A stretch of 64,000 nt of DNA. Origin: Diploscapter coronatus. Its lineage: Eukaryota; Nematoda; Chromadorea; Rhabditida; Rhabditidae. The notes below the pieces were generated by a model. The model had not been told where the DNA came from and made no database searches. It worked only from the letters and a program-made list of their open reading frames with translations. Below are positions 63,401 to 64,000 of this stretch, one piece after another. The stretch spans positions 5,789,201 to 5,853,200 of the forward strand of contig OZ038422.1 of the NCBI GenBank assembly GCA_964036155.1, given 5' to 3'. The position numbers were made by a program, and so were the translations under genes. The number at the start of each line of letters is the position of its first letter. Within the stretch, counting starts at the first letter, position 1.

Positions 63401-64000
63401 GATATAACACTTAGCCTATCTTGCCCCTAACTTATGCCTTTGTGAAATATATTACGTTTACAAAATTGGTAGGAAATACAAGTGATGATGGCAACAAATA
63501 CATGAAGCTCGACAATCTTTGTCATTTTGAGCTAAGTCAGCGTATCTTTTCTAAAAAGAATTCTGAAAGCATGCTTTTTGTGGTTTCTTCCATCTAATTC
63601 ACGTCTCTCCCCTCAGGTCTGCACTTATTTGGCAGTTTGCCTTCTGCCCTGCTAATGTCTCCGCATCTGCCTCGGCTAAAAGCAGAAGGAGAGGAGAGAA
63701 ATCGGTGCGGGCCTCGAGATTATTATGAATAAACTAGAAGTTGAATGGGTAGATGGAAATAAGAGAAGGAAAGAGACAGAAATAGAGATGGAAGTGAGAA
63801 TGAAATTCGCCTTTGAGAGAAGTTGGAGTAGATGAAGCCGCCATCTCTTCCTTCTCTCACTGTTCCCTTTTTCATCAAGTCATTCTTTGTCGTCTACTTT
63901 TCATTTTGAGAGGTGTAATGTTCTATTTTCATATAATAATAGGTAGGTACTCGAAAAACGCCATCCTCCATTATATTCAATGCAGTATTGCTTACAATTC
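60420..64000. other. No supported gene; possible regulatory DNA of a gene beyond the window
   Basis: Several ORFs are present but none shows a family motif or a chain of exons. CT-rich and GA-rich stretches (60860-60910, 63650-63860) resemble nematode promoter or intronic DNA. The best isolated exon candidate is listed separately at 63270-63343. Otherwise I see nothing here. Confidence 0.4.
63270..63343 (+). other. Isolated candidate exon
   Basis: A ttcaccag acceptor and a G/GTAGCG donor bound 74 bases with one open frame (WLPSPVVFFTNFEALYIPYM, then EWIK). The composition looks coding but no neighbouring exon or family match is visible. Confidence 0.2.

Overview
The window is nuclear DNA from a nematode. 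The genes are broken by many short introns (down to about 43 bp), several start codons lie 2-14 bases after a splice acceptor (the pattern left by spliced-leader trans-splicing), and the protein families are typical of nematodes: DEG/ENaC channels, LITAF-domain proteins, GT92 (DUF23) and GT31 glycosyltransferases, FkbM-domain proteins and Sulfotransferase_2-type enzymes. The DNA is AT-rich and full of short inverted-repeat transposons. I cannot name the species.

I rebuilt eleven multi-exon protein genes by hand, following splice sites, reading phase and family motifs. For ten of them the exon lengths sum to a whole number of codons from start to stop; the eleventh (GT92) has an unresolved N-terminus. 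On the + strand: a DEG/ENaC channel (1370-4690), three tandem LITAF-domain genes (5277-6428, 9418-10212, 10823-11391), an FkbM-domain protein (36168-39764), a carbohydrate sulfotransferase (45724-50323) and a small secreted cysteine-containing protein (57706-59106). On the - strand: a GT31 beta-1,3-galactosyltransferase-like enzyme (11679-13615), an unrecognised 669-residue protein (14955-18580), a GT92 enzyme (21326-25649), an Ig/FnIII adhesion-type protein (27206-35143) and a RecQ5 DNA helicase (51362-56302). An orphan last exon of a second sulfotransferase lies at 19178-19398. Several genes fit a cell-surface or glycan theme (GT31, GT92, sulfotransferase, Ig/FnIII protein, channel), but nothing shows that they are co-regulated, and no operon is evident.

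Almost all other space is intron or intergenic DNA carrying mobile-element debris. There are long foldback elements bounded by TTAA (6828-8802, 42348-43250 and fragments), a 123-bp miniature element present twice with perfect 9-bp target duplications, a 799-bp TA-flanked element nested inside another, a tRNA-headed SINE, and a dozen small palindromic elements. I see no gene I can defend from 59.1 to 64.0 kb.

The most unusual signals are in splicing. Four introns fit GC-AG boundaries, and four acceptors have G at -3 (TTGAG instead of TTCAG); one of these sits in the helicase domain of RecQ5, where homology fixes the reading frame. I found no new multi-gene system.
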